From CAVYOD01 sp963770045 (GTDB lineage Bacteria > Acidobacteriota > Aminicenantia > Aminicenantales > CAVYOD01), in the NCBI GenBank assembly GCA_963770045.1, contig CAVYOD010000033.1:1-64000 (forward strand): DNA of 64,000 bases. The letters are read 5' to 3'. Below, piece after piece: positions 26,664 through 36,225 of this stretch (positions within the stretch are counted from its first letter, which is position 1; each line of letters starts with the position of its first letter). Made by a program: the position numbers and the translations under genes. Below the pieces are notes generated by a model. That model was not told where the DNA came from. It ran no database searches and saw nothing but the letters and a program-made list of their open reading frames with translations.

Positions 26664-27887
26664 CTAGGCTTCTTTGAACCAATCTTTAAACTTGGTCAAG
26701 AGCCCTTTTTTTCTATCTTTAGAAAGACCTTTATCCTGCCAACGGTTGAACCCATAGAGGATCAGCCCGACCGAAGTGGCGTAATCCGGTGTGCTCACCC
26801 GGTCCACGAGCCCGCCCACTCCGCCCGGGTCGCCGCGCCGGACCGGAAGGTCGAAGATCTCCTCGGCGACTTCCTCGAGCCCCTCCAGAAGCGAGGTCCC
26901 GCCCGTCAGGACGAGCCCCGAATTGAGTGACTTCTCGTAGCCCATCCGTTTGATATCGTTGTCGACAAGACGGAAGATCTCCTCCGCCCGGGGCTGGATG
27001 ATGTCCGAGAGAAGCTGCCGGGAGAGGACTCGAGGCTTCCGGCCCTTTCCGACGGACGGGACCTCGATCGTCTCCTGTTCGTCGGTGACGTGCCGGCGAC
27101 GCAGCCGAATTTCTTCTTGATCTTCTCCGCCTCCGGGAATCGGCGTCCGCAGCCCGACCGCGATATCATTCGTGAAGTTGTCGCCGCCGATGGGGATCGT
27201 CGACGTGTACCAGAGGCTTCCCCGTTCGAAGATGGCCACCTCGGTCGTTCCCGCCCCGATATCGATCAGTCCCACGCCGAGTTCCCTCTCGTCGTGGGTC
27301 AAGATCGAAGCGGAGGTCGCGATCTGGTTGAGGACGATCTGCTCGATGTTGATCCCGGCCCGCTCGACGCAGGTCCTCAGGTTTTGGACCGAAGTGATGG
27401 CCGAGGTGACGATGTGGACATTGACTTCGAGTTTGACGCCGCTCATGCCCAGGGGGTCCTTGATGCCGTCCTGCTCGTCGACGACGAACTCTTGGGGGAT
27501 AATGTGGATGATCTCCCGGTCGGGCGGAATCGAGAGCGCTTTGGACTGGTCGATGACCCGCTTGATGTCCTCCCGGCCGATCTCCCGGTTCTTGCCCGAG
27601 ACGGCAATGACACCCCGGCTGTTGAAGCTCTTGATGTGGGCCCCTGAGATGCCGAAATAGGCCGAGGCGATCTCCACACCGGCCATGAGTTCCGCCTCCT
27701 CCTGGGCTTTTTTGACGGCGCTTGTCGTAGCGTCCAGATTGACGACAACGCCCTTTCTCAGCCCTCTCGACTCCGCTGTCCCGATGCCGATGATCTCCAG
27801 CTTGTATTCTTCGGTAATCTCTCCGATCACGGCCACCACTTTTTTGGTGCCGATATCGAACCCGACGATGTAACTGTTCTTAGGCAC
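26664..27887 (-). CDS. ftsA: Cell division protein FtsA, with a 15-residue scrambled segment
   Basis: 407 residues of the actin-like fold: GFDIGTKKVVAVIGE at the start, GVGLIDIGAGTTEVAIF at about 204-220, LVLTGGTSLLEGLEEVAEE, and a C-terminal amphipathic helix (LLTKFKDWFKEA) for membrane attachment. Residues about 252-266 read GGGEDQEEIRLRRRH in frame, but the adjacent frame encodes EAEKIKKKFGCVAGT, which is the normal FtsA sequence. A one-base insertion near 27132 and a compensating loss near 27090 would explain this. FtsA tethers FtsZ to the membrane. It starts with GTG, whose G is also the last base of the ftsQ stop, after AGGAGGCGG. Confidence 0.95.
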   Translation of the reverse strand: MPKNSYIVGFDIGTKKVVAVIGEITEEYKLEIIGIGTAESRGLRKGVVVNLDATTSAVKKAQEEAELMAGVEIASAYFGISGAHIKSFNSRGVIAVSGKNREIGREDIKRVIDQSKALSIPPDREIIHIIPQEFVVDEQDGIKDPLGMSGVKLEVNVHIVTSAITSVQNLRTCVERAGINIEQIVLNQIATSASILTHDERELGVGLIDIGAGTTEVAIFERGSLWYTSTIPIGGDNFTNDIAVGLRTPIPGGGEDQEEIRLRRRHVTDEQETIEVPSVGKGRKPRVLSRQLLSDIIQPRAEEIFRLVDNDIKRMGYEKSLNSGLVLTGGTSLLEGLEEVAEEIFDLPVRRGDPGGVGGLVDRVSTPDYATSVGLILYGFNRWQDKGLSKDRKKGLLTKFKDWFKEA

Positions 27888-28764
27888 TAATCCGCCTCCT
27901 TTTTGACGCTGGCCGGTCCGGCCGGTTCCGGCTCGGGGTTCAGCTCCTTGAAGTAGATCCGGTCGTCAAAAAATCTGAGGTCCGCGTAGTCCAGCGTCCC
28001 GAACTGACTTTCCAACTGGGGTTTCCAGTTTTTATAATCCGCCATTTTTTGGGAAAACTGGGAATTGCCCAGGATGATCCGGGTGGTGTCATCTTTGAGC
28101 CGCAGAGTCAAGCTTTCAAAATCGGAAAGATCGATGACGTCCACCTCGGCCCTCTGGGCGGGCTCCAAATTGTCCAGGCATTCCCAGGCCAGTCTCAGCT
28201 TTTCCTGATAATCCCGGACAAAGTTGTTGCTATCGATGAAGACGGGGAAATCCGCTGGCTCCCTGTCTTCCGTTTCTCGAGCTCGACTCCTTCTTCGTCG
28301 ATGAGGACGTATGAATATTTTTTCAGAAGGGCTTTGGGCTCACGCTCCCGGATATCGATTTTCAGGCCCGACGGGAAAACCTTCCTGACCCTGGCTTCCC
28401 TGACCCAGCGGTGCGCTTCCAGGAACTTCTGGAGCTGGCCGATGTTGAGCAGAAGGATGTTGCCCATCCTCTTCCCCTGAAGCAGGGATCTGATCTCCTC
28501 CTGAACCCGGGGCTGCGGAGAATTGATGGTCACGGTCTTGATCGTCAGGTACTCCCAGGACATGAGAAAAATCGTGAACTTGAAGAGAGAAAAAAAGAAT
28601 CCGCCCAGCAGACAAAAGACCAAAAAGATGTGCTTGAGTCCGAGGCTGGATTTGCGCTGGAGCTTTTTGACTTGGACGGTCCCTTCGCCGCGCTGGAAGA
28701 GCAGCGGCTGAGAGACGTAGGCGTCACTTCTGTACTTGAGCGTCTGATTGTAGCTGTGGGCCAT
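27887..28764 (-). CDS. ftsQ: Cell division protein FtsQ (POTRA), one frameshift
   Basis: The repaired length is about 292 residues. It has a cytoplasmic N-terminus, one membrane span (HIFLVFCLLGGFFFSLFKF, about residues 45-63), a POTRA domain starting YLTIKTVTIN and the VREARVRKVFPSGLKIDIRERE segment typical of FtsQ/DivIB. The frame breaks near 28258. One missing base would join VELEKRKT to REPADFPVFIDSNNFVRDYQ, which continues through LRLAWECLDNLE to the natural stop at 27887. FtsQ links early and late divisome proteins. It starts two bases after the murC stop, and its stop overlaps the ftsA start by one base. Confidence 0.88.
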
Positions 28765-28766
28765 GA

Positions 28767-30155
28767 TTATGCTTTGGCCTCCAACCTCTCGATAATCTCG
28801 GGGATGATCCGGTAGATATTTCCCGCGCCAAGGACGAGGATCATGTCGTTGGGGCAGGCGAGTCTCTGCAGCAGAACGGGGATCCTCTCGAACTTGGGCT
28901 CGAAGTGGACGTTCTTGTGTCCGTGCTGTTTGATCTCTTGGTAGAGGGCCCGCCCGGAGACGCCGGGGATGGGCGTCTCGCCCGCGGGATAGATTTCGGT
29001 CACGATCAGGCAGTCGGCCTGGTTAAAGGCTGTGGCAAAATGGTCCATCAGTTTGGCCAGGCGGGTATAACGGTGGGGCTGGAAGACAACGACCGTCCGG
29101 CGCAGCCAGCCTTTCTTGGCCGCGTCCAGTGTCGCTCTGACCTCCGTCGGATGGTGGGCGTAATCCTCAATGATCATGATCGTCCCGACTTCTTTCTTGA
29201 GCTCGAACCGGCGTCCGGTGCCGGTGTAGCTCTCGAGAGCCTGGAGGATGATTTTCGGCGGAATATCCAAATCCAGGCCGACGGCCGTGGCGGCCATGGC
29301 GTTGAGGATGTTGTGATTGCCCGGGACATGGAGCCGCAGAGTCCCGAAGTTCTGCCCTTTCCAGGAGAGCGTCGAGGTGCTCGAGAATCCGTCGAACTGC
29401 TGGTCGCGGGCGAAGATGTCGGACTGGCTCGAAAATCCATAGGTGATCAGGCGCCGTTCGATCTGGGGGATGATGCTCTGGAGGTTCTGATCGTCAAGGC
29501 AGAGGATGACCGGGCAGTAGAAGGGGACCTTGTTGGCGAAGCTGACAAATGTCTTTTTTATGTCCTCGATGGATTGATACTGGTCGAGGTGCTCCTCATC
29601 GATGTTGGTCAGGACGGCGATAAAAGGGGAGAGGAGGAGGAAAGACCGATCGCTCTCGTCGGCCTCGGCGACGATGAAGTCGCCTTCACCGAGCTTGGCG
29701 TTGGCCCCGATCGTGTTGAGACGGCCCCCGATGATGACGGTGGGATCAAAACCTCCTGCCTCCAGGACCAACGCCGTCATCGACGTGGTCGAGGTTTTGC
29801 CGTGCGCGCCGGCCACGGCAACGCCGTACTTCATCCGCATCAGCTCAGCCAGCATCTCGGCCCGGGGGATGATCGGGATCTTCAGGCAGCGGGCTTTCTG
29901 GACCTCGACATTGTCATCCCGGACGGCCGAGGAAACAACCACGACGTCCGAGCCGCGGACGTTCTCGGCTCTGTGACCGATCGAGACGTTCGCGCCCAGG
30001 CGGGCCAGCCGCTGGGTGGCCTCATTGTCCTGGATATCCGAACCTGATACCCCGTAGCCGAGGTTCAGAAGGACTTCGGCGATGCCGTTCATCCCCGTGC
30101 CGCCGATGCCGACCATGTGGATGTTTTTCAGCTTGCGGTAAGTTTTCTTAACCAC
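28767..30155 (-). CDS. murC: UDP-N-acetylmuramate--L-alanine ligase
   Basis: 462 residues. The N-terminal dinucleotide-type motif HMVGIGGTGMNGIAEVLL is followed by the ATP-binding P-loop VAGAHGKTSTTSMTA (about residues 102-116), the EADESDRSF segment and the C-terminal IIEDYAHHPTEVRATLDA. This enzyme adds L-alanine to UDP-MurNAc, the first amino-acid step of peptidoglycan precursor synthesis. I chose the GTG at 30155, preceded by AGGAGG; a longer open frame upstream would run into murG. Neither murB nor ddl, often found after murC, is present. Confidence 0.95.
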   Translation of the reverse strand: MVKKTYRKLKNIHMVGIGGTGMNGIAEVLLNLGYGVSGSDIQDNEATQRLARLGANVSIGHRAENVRGSDVVVVSSAVRDDNVEVQKARCLKIPIIPRAEMLAELMRMKYGVAVAGAHGKTSTTSMTALVLEAGGFDPTVIIGGRLNTIGANAKLGEGDFIVAEADESDRSFLLLSPFIAVLTNIDEEHLDQYQSIEDIKKTFVSFANKVPFYCPVILCLDDQNLQSIIPQIERRLITYGFSSQSDIFARDQQFDGFSSTSTLSWKGQNFGTLRLHVPGNHNILNAMAATAVGLDLDIPPKIILQALESYTGTGRRFELKKEVGTIMIIEDYAHHPTEVRATLDAAKKGWLRRTVVVFQPHRYTRLAKLMDHFATAFNQADCLIVTEIYPAGETPIPGVSGRALYQEIKQHGHKNVHFEPKFERIPVLLQRLACPNDMILVLGAGNIYRIIPEIIERLEAKA

Positions 30156-30166
30156 GCCTCGTCCTC

Positions 30167-31253
30167 CTAGGACCGCTGCTCCATGAGCTCGAAGCAAAGA
30201 TCGGCGATTTTTTCCGCGACTCGCTCGGTCCTGAGGACCGAGAGATTTTTCTCCATGCGGTCGAGATCCTCTCTGTGCTCGGCCAGATGTTGGATCTTCC
30301 GAGCCAGCAACTCCGGCCTGAAATCCTTCTCCTCAATGATTTCGGACCCTCCGACTTTTTCCAGTTCCCTGGCGTTGAAGACCTGGTGATTATCCGCCGC
30401 CTGGGCGAAGGGAAAGAGGAGAGAGGCTTTGCCCGCGGCGATGAGCTCGGCGATGGTCGTCGCTCCCGCCCGGCAGATGACCAGGTCGGATTTCTGGAAG
30501 TAGTCGGCCATATTGTAAAAATAGGGTGCGACGACGGCGTCTTCAAAGCCGTTATCCAGGTAGATTTTCCTGACCCCCTCGTAGTCTTTCTCCCCGGTCT
30601 GATGGAAGATCCTCAGGCTGTCTTTTTGGCCCCGGAGAAGAGGGAGCGTCGAGGTCACGGCCTGGTTCAGGAAATGCGATCCCTGGCTTCCGCCGAAGAC
30701 GAGGAGAGTCAATTTGGCATCCCTCGCTTTGGGCGGAAGCGAGTAGAATTCTTCGCGGACGGGGTTCCCGAAGAAGATCCCCTTGCCCTTGAAGGCCGGA
30801 AGCGAGCTTTGAAATGCGGCCACCGCTCTCTTGACCCAGCGAATGAGAAGCCGGTTGGTGAATCCAGGGACGGACATTTTGTTCGAGGATGAGGGTCGGG
30901 ATTCTCAGCCAGGAGGCGAGGAGGACGATCGGCCCGGAGCTGAATCCTCCGACCCCGATGACCAAGTCGGGCCGCAGCCGGGCCAGGATTGACAGAGACT
31001 TGATAAAAGAGGGAGGCAGGAGGAGCCCGGATTTGATCCCTCGCAGCCCCTTTCCCTTGATCCCTTCAATTTTCATCGGGATGAAGTCAACCCGGAATTT
31101 TTCCATGAGGTCCTTTTCGACGGAGCGGCTGCTTCCCACGTAAGTCAACCGGAGTCCTCCGTTCCGCTCCTGCAGTTTCCGGCCGACAGCCAGGGCGGGG
31201 TAGATGTGCCCGCCTGTCCCTCCGCCGCTGATAATCACGGTCCTTTTTTTCAT
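30167..31253 (-). CDS. murG: MurG glycosyltransferase, one frameshift
   Basis: The repaired length is about 362 residues. The N-domain has the glycine-rich motif SGGGTGGHIYPALAVG (about residues 9-24) and LVIGVGGFSSGPIVLLA. The C-domain has LLVFGGSQGSHFLN and the UDP-GlcNAc site segment ICRAGATTIAELIAAGKA. The frame breaks near 30885: LILEQN should continue SVPGFTNRLLIRW, and it does if one extra base is removed. MurG adds GlcNAc to lipid I on the inner face of the membrane to make lipid II. The ATG at 31253 overlaps the ftsW stop (ATGA). Confidence 0.93.
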
Positions 31254-32362
31254 CGATGCTCGCCGGAGAGTGTTTTCCTCTGAGAGATATTGAGGAGCAT
31301 GCCGATGGCCAAGAAACTGCAGATCAGTGAGGAACGCCCGAAGCTGATCAACGGGAGGGGCACTCCTTTCGGCGGCCCGATCCCGAGAGCGATGCTGATG
31401 TTGAGGAGAGCCTGGATCCCGAAAATGAGGGTCAGGCCCGCTGCCAGCAAACGGGCCGAACTGGTGGGCGCTCTCATTGTGATCACCAGGCCCCGCCACA
31501 GAAAGACAAGAAACAGCAGAAGGGTCACAACAGTTCCGAGCAGCCCGAGTTCCTCTCCGATGATGGCGTAAATAAAATCGGTGTGGGCGCAGGGGAGAAA
31601 ATAGAGCTTCTGCGTGCTGAACCCGAGGCCGACTCCCAACAGTCCCCCGGAGCCGACGGCCAGCTTGGCCTGGTTCACCTGGAAGGTCTGGCCGAGCGGA
31701 TCCTTGTCCGGAGAAATGAATCCGAGGACGCGGTCTCGGCGGTAGCGGGATGAAAAAAGAAAAAAAGCAAAAAGAACGCTGAACATGAGCCCCAAGCAGG
31801 CCAAGTGGCGCAGACTCACCCCGGCCAGGAAGAAAAGCATGGCGCAGACGGCAAAGATCAGCAGAGCCGTGCCGAAGTCCGGCTCCTTGAGAATGAGCAG
31901 AACGTAGAGGAGGAGGACTCCGGCGGGGAGGAAGAGAGTCTTGATGTCGCCGAGTTTCTCCTTTTTTTGTTCAAAATAGAAGGCCAGGTAAAGAACCAGG
32001 CTGATCTTGGCCAGCTCAGAAGGCTGGAACCGTATCCCCGAAAACTGGACCCAGCGGTTCGTCCGCGCTATCGGAGGCATGAGGAGACAGAGGACGAGAA
32101 GCCCGAGGGTCACGGCCAGGAGGAGGTAGACGAGGTGCTTGTTCTGGTAGAAAGCCTGCTTGACGGAGACGAGCCAAAGGACAAGCCCGATCCCGACCAC
32201 GACACCGAGAACCTGGTTAATAAAAAAATAGAAGGTTTGGTGGTACTTGTCTCCCGACATGACTCCTGTGGCGCTGAAGACCATGACGATACCCAGGAGG
32301 ATCAGCCCAAAGGCGGCCCCGGCCAGGGGCTTGTCAAAACCGTAGCGCCGGAAGACTTCCAT
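31250..32362 (-). CDS. ftsW: SEDS peptidoglycan glycosyltransferase FtsW
   Basis: 370 residues with about ten membrane spans. SEDS hallmarks include FSATGVMSG near the start, GIRFQPSELAKISLVLYLA (about residues 109-127), KEPDFGTALLIFAV and the C-terminal GPPKGVPLPLISFGRSSL. It polymerises glycan from lipid II at the septum together with the FtsI transpeptidase encoded in the same cluster. The start is five bases after the repaired end of murD. Confidence 0.95.
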   Translation of the reverse strand: MEVFRRYGFDKPLAGAAFGLILLGIVMVFSATGVMSGDKYHQTFYFFINQVLGVVVGIGLVLWLVSVKQAFYQNKHLVYLLLAVTLGLLVLCLLMPPIARTNRWVQFSGIRFQPSELAKISLVLYLAFYFEQKKEKLGDIKTLFLPAGVLLLYVLLILKEPDFGTALLIFAVCAMLFFLAGVSLRHLACLGLMFSVLFAFFLFSSRYRRDRVLGFISPDKDPLGQTFQVNQAKLAVGSGGLLGVGLGFSTQKLYFLPCAHTDFIYAIIGEELGLLGTVVTLLLFLVFLWRGLVITMRAPTSSARLLAAGLTLIFGIQALLNISIALGIGPPKGVPLPLISFGRSSLICSFLAIGMLLNISQRKTLSGEHR

Positions 32363-32367
32363 GGCTC

Positions 32368-33739
32368 CTAGACTCTTTCCTTTTTGTATTTCCTGGCCAA
32401 GCGCCGGACTTCCGCTTTGAAAACCCGGCCCCGGTCCTCAAAATTCCGGAACATGTCAAAGCTCGCGCAGGCCGGGGCGAGGAGGACGATGTCACCCGGC
32501 AGCAGCAGACGCGAACCCCAGGCCCACCGCCTCTCTCATGGACGAGGCGGCTGCCATCGGCGCGGCGCCTCGGAGAGAGTCCCCGATCTTGCCCTCGGCC
32601 TCGCCGATCAGGATGATCTCGCGGACTTTCTCTTTCACGATCTTTCGCAGCCTTGTGAAATCGTCGCCCTTATCCCGGCCGCCGAGGATCAGGACAATTT
32701 GTTGATCGAAGCTCTGGAGGGCCTTGATCGTGGCGTCGACGCTTGTCGCCTTGGAGTCGTTGACGAAGGCGACCCCCTTGAGGGTGAGGACCTTTTCCAG
32801 CCGGTGCTCGAGGCCCTGAAAGTCCCTGATCGAGCGACGCATCCGGGCGGCCGGGACTTCAAAGAGATGGCCGACGAGCGCCGCCGCCATCACATTCTCT
32901 TGGTTGTGGGCTCCGAGGAGCGGAATCGCCTCGACAGGCATGATTTTCTCATCTCTCTTGTCGCTCAGCACGACCCATCCGTCCCGGACGGAGCAACCCC
33001 TCGAGACCGGTCTTTTCCGACTGAAGCCAAACACTCTTGACGAAATTTCCTTGCGCAGGCCCCAGACCAGCCGGTCATCTCGGTTCAGGATGGCCGTGTC
33101 CTCTCGGTCCTGTCCCATCAGGAGTTTCCTCTTGGCCGCATAATAATCCTCAAATGAGCCGTGCCAGTCGAGATGATTGACGGAAATATTGAGAAAGGCA
33201 GCCACCGGAGCCTTGAACATCTCTCCGAAGTGAAGCTGAAAGCTGGAGATTTCGGTGACATAGATATGATCGTCCCGGCTCCGGTCGACGAACGAGATCA
33301 AGGGAGTTCCGATGTTCCCGGCCAGGAATGATTTGAGGCCTGCCTCCTTCAGGATCTTGTGGGCCAATGTGGCCGTCGTCGATTTTCCGTTGGACCCGGT
33401 GATGCCGACGATCTTTCCTTTGAGAAACCGGAAAGCCAGCTCGATTTCCGAGATGATCTTGATACCGTGAGCCCGGGCGGCCAAAAGCTCCGGGAGGCTG
33501 GGAAGGACACCCGGGCTGGGGATAATCAGATCGGCCTCTAAGAAGGAGTCGAGGCTATGGGCTCCGGTTTCGACCTCGACCCCCCGCTCCTGCCAGCAGA
33601 CCGGGTCCATCTCCAGTTCGTCAGCCCTCTTGTTTTCGCTGATTTTGACCCGTGCTCCTCGTTTGTAGAGGAATTCGGTCAGAGCTTCACCGGTCTTTCC
33701 GAACCCGACAACGAGGACTTTTTGATGAGCCAGGTCCAT
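32368..33739 (-). CDS. murD: UDP-N-acetylmuramoyl-L-alanine--D-glutamate ligase, one frameshift
   Basis: The repaired length is about 457 residues. The P-loop GITGSNGKSTTATLAHK and the FLNISVNHLDWHGSFEDYYAAK segment identify the Mur ligase; VAFVNDSKATSVDATIKAL and LILGGRDKGDDF match MurD. As read, the frame ends early after MREAVGLG. Removing one base near 32514 continues as SRLLLPGDIVLLAPACASFD and then MFRNFEDRGRVFK to a stop at 32368, which is the standard MurD C-terminus. It adds D-glutamate to UDP-MurNAc-L-Ala. Its ATG follows the mraY stop by one base. Confidence 0.94.
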
Positions 33740-33740
33740 G

Positions 33741-34829
33741 TTACCTCAGTTTCAATGTCGCCAGGCTGAACAAGGCGAAGATGATTCCCAGGATCCAGAA
33801 ACGGACGACCACTTTTTGTTCGGGCCAGCCGGCCAGTTCGAAATGATGATGAAGCGGGGCCATCTTAAAGATCCGTTTCCCTCCGCTCAATTTGAAGTAC
33901 GAGATTTGAGCCAGGACCGAAATAGCTTCCAGGATGAAGACTCCGGCCACGGCAAAAAGGAGGAATTCCTGTTTGATCAGGACGGCGATCGTGCCCAAGG
34001 CTCCGCCCAATGAAAGAGCTCCCACATCTCCCATAAACACCTGGGCCGGATGGCAGTTGAACCAAAGGAAGCCGAGGCAGGCGCCCGAGAGCGAGCCGAC
34101 AAAGACGGTGAGCTCGGCCGCCGGTCTGACCCAAGGGATGTTGAGATAGTTGGAGAACGTGGCATGGCCGGCGATATAGGTGATCGCCGTGAGCGCCAAG
34201 GCGCTGATGAGAGTGAGCCCGATGGCCAGCCCATCCAGTCCGTCGGCCAGGTTGACGGCGTTGGACGAACCCACCAGAATGAAAACGATCCAAGGGAGAT
34301 AGAACCAACCCAGATAGGGGAGCCAGGTCTTAAGAAAGGGAAACGCCAGGTGCAGGTCGAACTTTCCTTTGAGCCCGAGCAGGACCAGAAGCAGACCGAC
34401 GACGGCCGCTAGAATAAACTGAAGAACGAGCTTGTTCCTAACGACAAGCCCCAAAGATCTCTTCTTTTTTATTTTCAAATAATCGTCCCAGAATCCAATG
34501 AGGCCGAAGAAAAACATGGCGAACATGGCTATGAGGACATAAGTATTGGTCAAATTTCCCCAAAGGAGAGTCGGGATCAGGGTGGAGCCGATGATCAACA
34601 CTCCGCCCATCGAAGGCGTGCCTTTTTTGTTGAAGTGGGATTGAGGCCCGTTGTGCCGAATCTCCTGCCCGATCTGATTTTTTTTGAGCAATTTGATCAG
34701 CCAGGGGCCCACGGCGAAACTTATAAGCATGGCTGTGATACCGGCCAGCGCCGTTCGCAACGTGATGTACCGGAAAACATTGAAGACGGAGATATGTTGT
34801 CGGAGCGGAACGAGAAGCCAGTACAGCAC
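33741..34829 (-). CDS. mraY: Phospho-N-acetylmuramoyl-pentapeptide-transferase MraY
   Basis: 362 residues with about ten membrane spans. Catalytic and substrate motifs are visible: KKGTPSMGGVLI (about residues 69-80), FWDDYLKIKKKRSLGL, AVNLADGLDGLAIG with the DxxD pair, and the C-terminal APLHHHFELAGWPEQ. It transfers phospho-MurNAc-pentapeptide to undecaprenyl phosphate, giving lipid I. It starts with GTG shortly after the murF stop, with AAGGAG overlapping the murF end. Confidence 0.96.
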   Translation of the reverse strand: MLYWLLVPLRQHISVFNVFRYITLRTALAGITAMLISFAVGPWLIKLLKKNQIGQEIRHNGPQSHFNKKGTPSMGGVLIIGSTLIPTLLWGNLTNTYVLIAMFAMFFFGLIGFWDDYLKIKKKRSLGLVVRNKLVLQFILAAVVGLLLVLLGLKGKFDLHLAFPFLKTWLPYLGWFYLPWIVFILVGSSNAVNLADGLDGLAIGLTLISALALTAITYIAGHATFSNYLNIPWVRPAAELTVFVGSLSGACLGFLWFNCHPAQVFMGDVGALSLGGALGTIAVLIKQEFLLFAVAGVFILEAISVLAQISYFKLSGGKRIFKMAPLHHHFELAGWPEQKVVVRFWILGIIFALFSLATLKLR

Positions 34830-34830
34830 T

Positions 34831-36225
34831 CTACGACTCCTTTTCTTGAGCCCTTTTCTTCATTTCTTCGACGACTCTTTCGGTCCGCATTCCCCGGGAA
34901 CCCTTGACCAACACTAGGTCTCCGTTCTTGAGGAGCGGCCAGATGCGAGCCGCGGCCTCTTCAGACGTATCGAAGGAATGAATGTTGACTTCCTTCATCC
35001 CTGCCTGCCGTGCCCCCTCGGCCATCTTCCGGCTGAGCGGCCCGACCGTGACCAAGACGTCCCAGCCCAATGCGGCGACCTGCCTGCCGGCCTTTTCGTG
35101 GAAATCCTGCTCTTCTTGGCCCAGTTCCAGCATGTCCCCCAGGACGGCGACCCGTCTCTGGGCGGGAAGGGAAACCAGGGAGCCGAGGGCGGATTCGAGA
35201 GCCCTGGGGTTCGAATTGTAGGTGTCATCGACCAGCCTGATTTCGCGCCCCAACTGAACCAAGACTCCGCGTTTCGGAAAAGGACGCAAACTTTCGATCG
35301 GGGCGGAGATGTCTTCGATGGAGAGCGAAAAAGCCAAAGCAACACCCGCGGCAGCCAGGAGATCGGAGAGGAAACTCTCGTAGAGAAAAGGGAAGTGAAA
35401 GCCGGCCGTTTTCCCCAGAACATCCAGCTCGAAGCTCATGCCCTCATATCCGATTCTTTTTATGTTCTGAGCCCGGACATCGCAGCCTGCCGAGAATCCA
35501 AAATAAATCTTCCGCCCCGGCCAGCTCCGGCCGATTTCTCTCACCCGCGAGTCGTCGCCGTTGAGGACAGCCGCGCCGCCTTTCTTGGTCCCTTCCAGGA
35601 TTTCCCGTTTGGCCTGAGCGACTTCCTCGAGGCTGCCCAGAAATTGAAGGTGGACGGGATTGATGTTCGTGATCACGGCCACGTCGGGGGGAGCGACCTT
35701 GGTGAGCCGGAGGATCTCTCCCCGGCCGCTCATGGCCATCTCCAGCACGGCCACCTCGTGGCGGCTGTCGAGCTTGAGCAAGCTCAGCGCGAGGCCGAGC
35801 TGGTTGTTGAAATTCCCCTCCGAACTGAGGACGTTGTATTTTGAAGACAGCAGCGCGGCCGTGAATTCTTTGGTCGTCGTCTTGCCGATGCTCCCGGTTA
35901 TGCCGACCACTTTGGTCCTCTGCTGGCTGAGGACTCGGCGGGCCAGGGTTTGAAGAGCGTCTTGAGTATCTTTCACCCGGATCAGAGCAAATTTTTTGTG
36001 AGGAGGGATGATGTCCTCGGAGATGACCGCTCCCGCGGCTCCCCTGAGTGCGGCGTCGGCGACGTAATCATGTCCGTTCCTTCGGTCAACGATGGCGAAG
36101 AATAGATCGCCCGACTTGCAGAGCCTGGAGTCAATGTTGAAGTTACGGAACTCCAGGGAAGAATCTCCCTGGACGATCCGTCCCTCCATCGTCCCGGCCA
36201 GCTCGTCCAGGCGCAGCACCGCCAT
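34831..36225 (-). CDS. murF: UDP-N-acetylmuramoyl-tripeptide--D-alanyl-D-alanine ligase
   Basis: 464 residues. The P-loop GITGSIGKTTTKEFTAALL (about residues 110-128), EGNFNNQLGLALSLL and the VDDTYNSNPRALESAL segment are characteristic of MurF. VAVLGDMLELGQEE and a C-terminal VLVKGSRGMRTERVV complete the ligase. It adds D-Ala-D-Ala to the tripeptide precursor. The ATG directly follows the murE stop (TAGATG), indicating tight coupling. No ddl gene for making D-Ala-D-Ala is in the window. Confidence 0.95.
   Translation of the reverse strand: MAVLRLDELAGTMEGRIVQGDSSLEFRNFNIDSRLCKSGDLFFAIVDRRNGHDYVADAALRGAAGAVISEDIIPPHKKFALIRVKDTQDALQTLARRVLSQQRTKVVGITGSIGKTTTKEFTAALLSSKYNVLSSEGNFNNQLGLALSLLKLDSRHEVAVLEMAMSGRGEILRLTKVAPPDVAVITNINPVHLQFLGSLEEVAQAKREILEGTKKGGAAVLNGDDSRVREIGRSWPGRKIYFGFSAGCDVRAQNIKRIGYEGMSFELDVLGKTAGFHFPFLYESFLSDLLAAAGVALAFSLSIEDISAPIESLRPFPKRGVLVQLGREIRLVDDTYNSNPRALESALGSLVSLPAQRRVAVLGDMLELGQEEQDFHEKAGRQVAALGWDVLVTVGPLSRKMAEGARQAGMKEVNIHSFDTSEEAAARIWPLLKNGDLVLVKGSRGMRTERVVEEMKKRAQEKES

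Noticed and set aside
25670..26677. A 335-codon frame opposite ftsZ
   Set aside because: ftsZ on the minus strand is unambiguous; the antisense frame is a by-product of codon bias.
28905..30047. A 380-codon frame opposite murC
   Set aside because: murC motifs are complete on the minus strand, and the antisense product has no known features.
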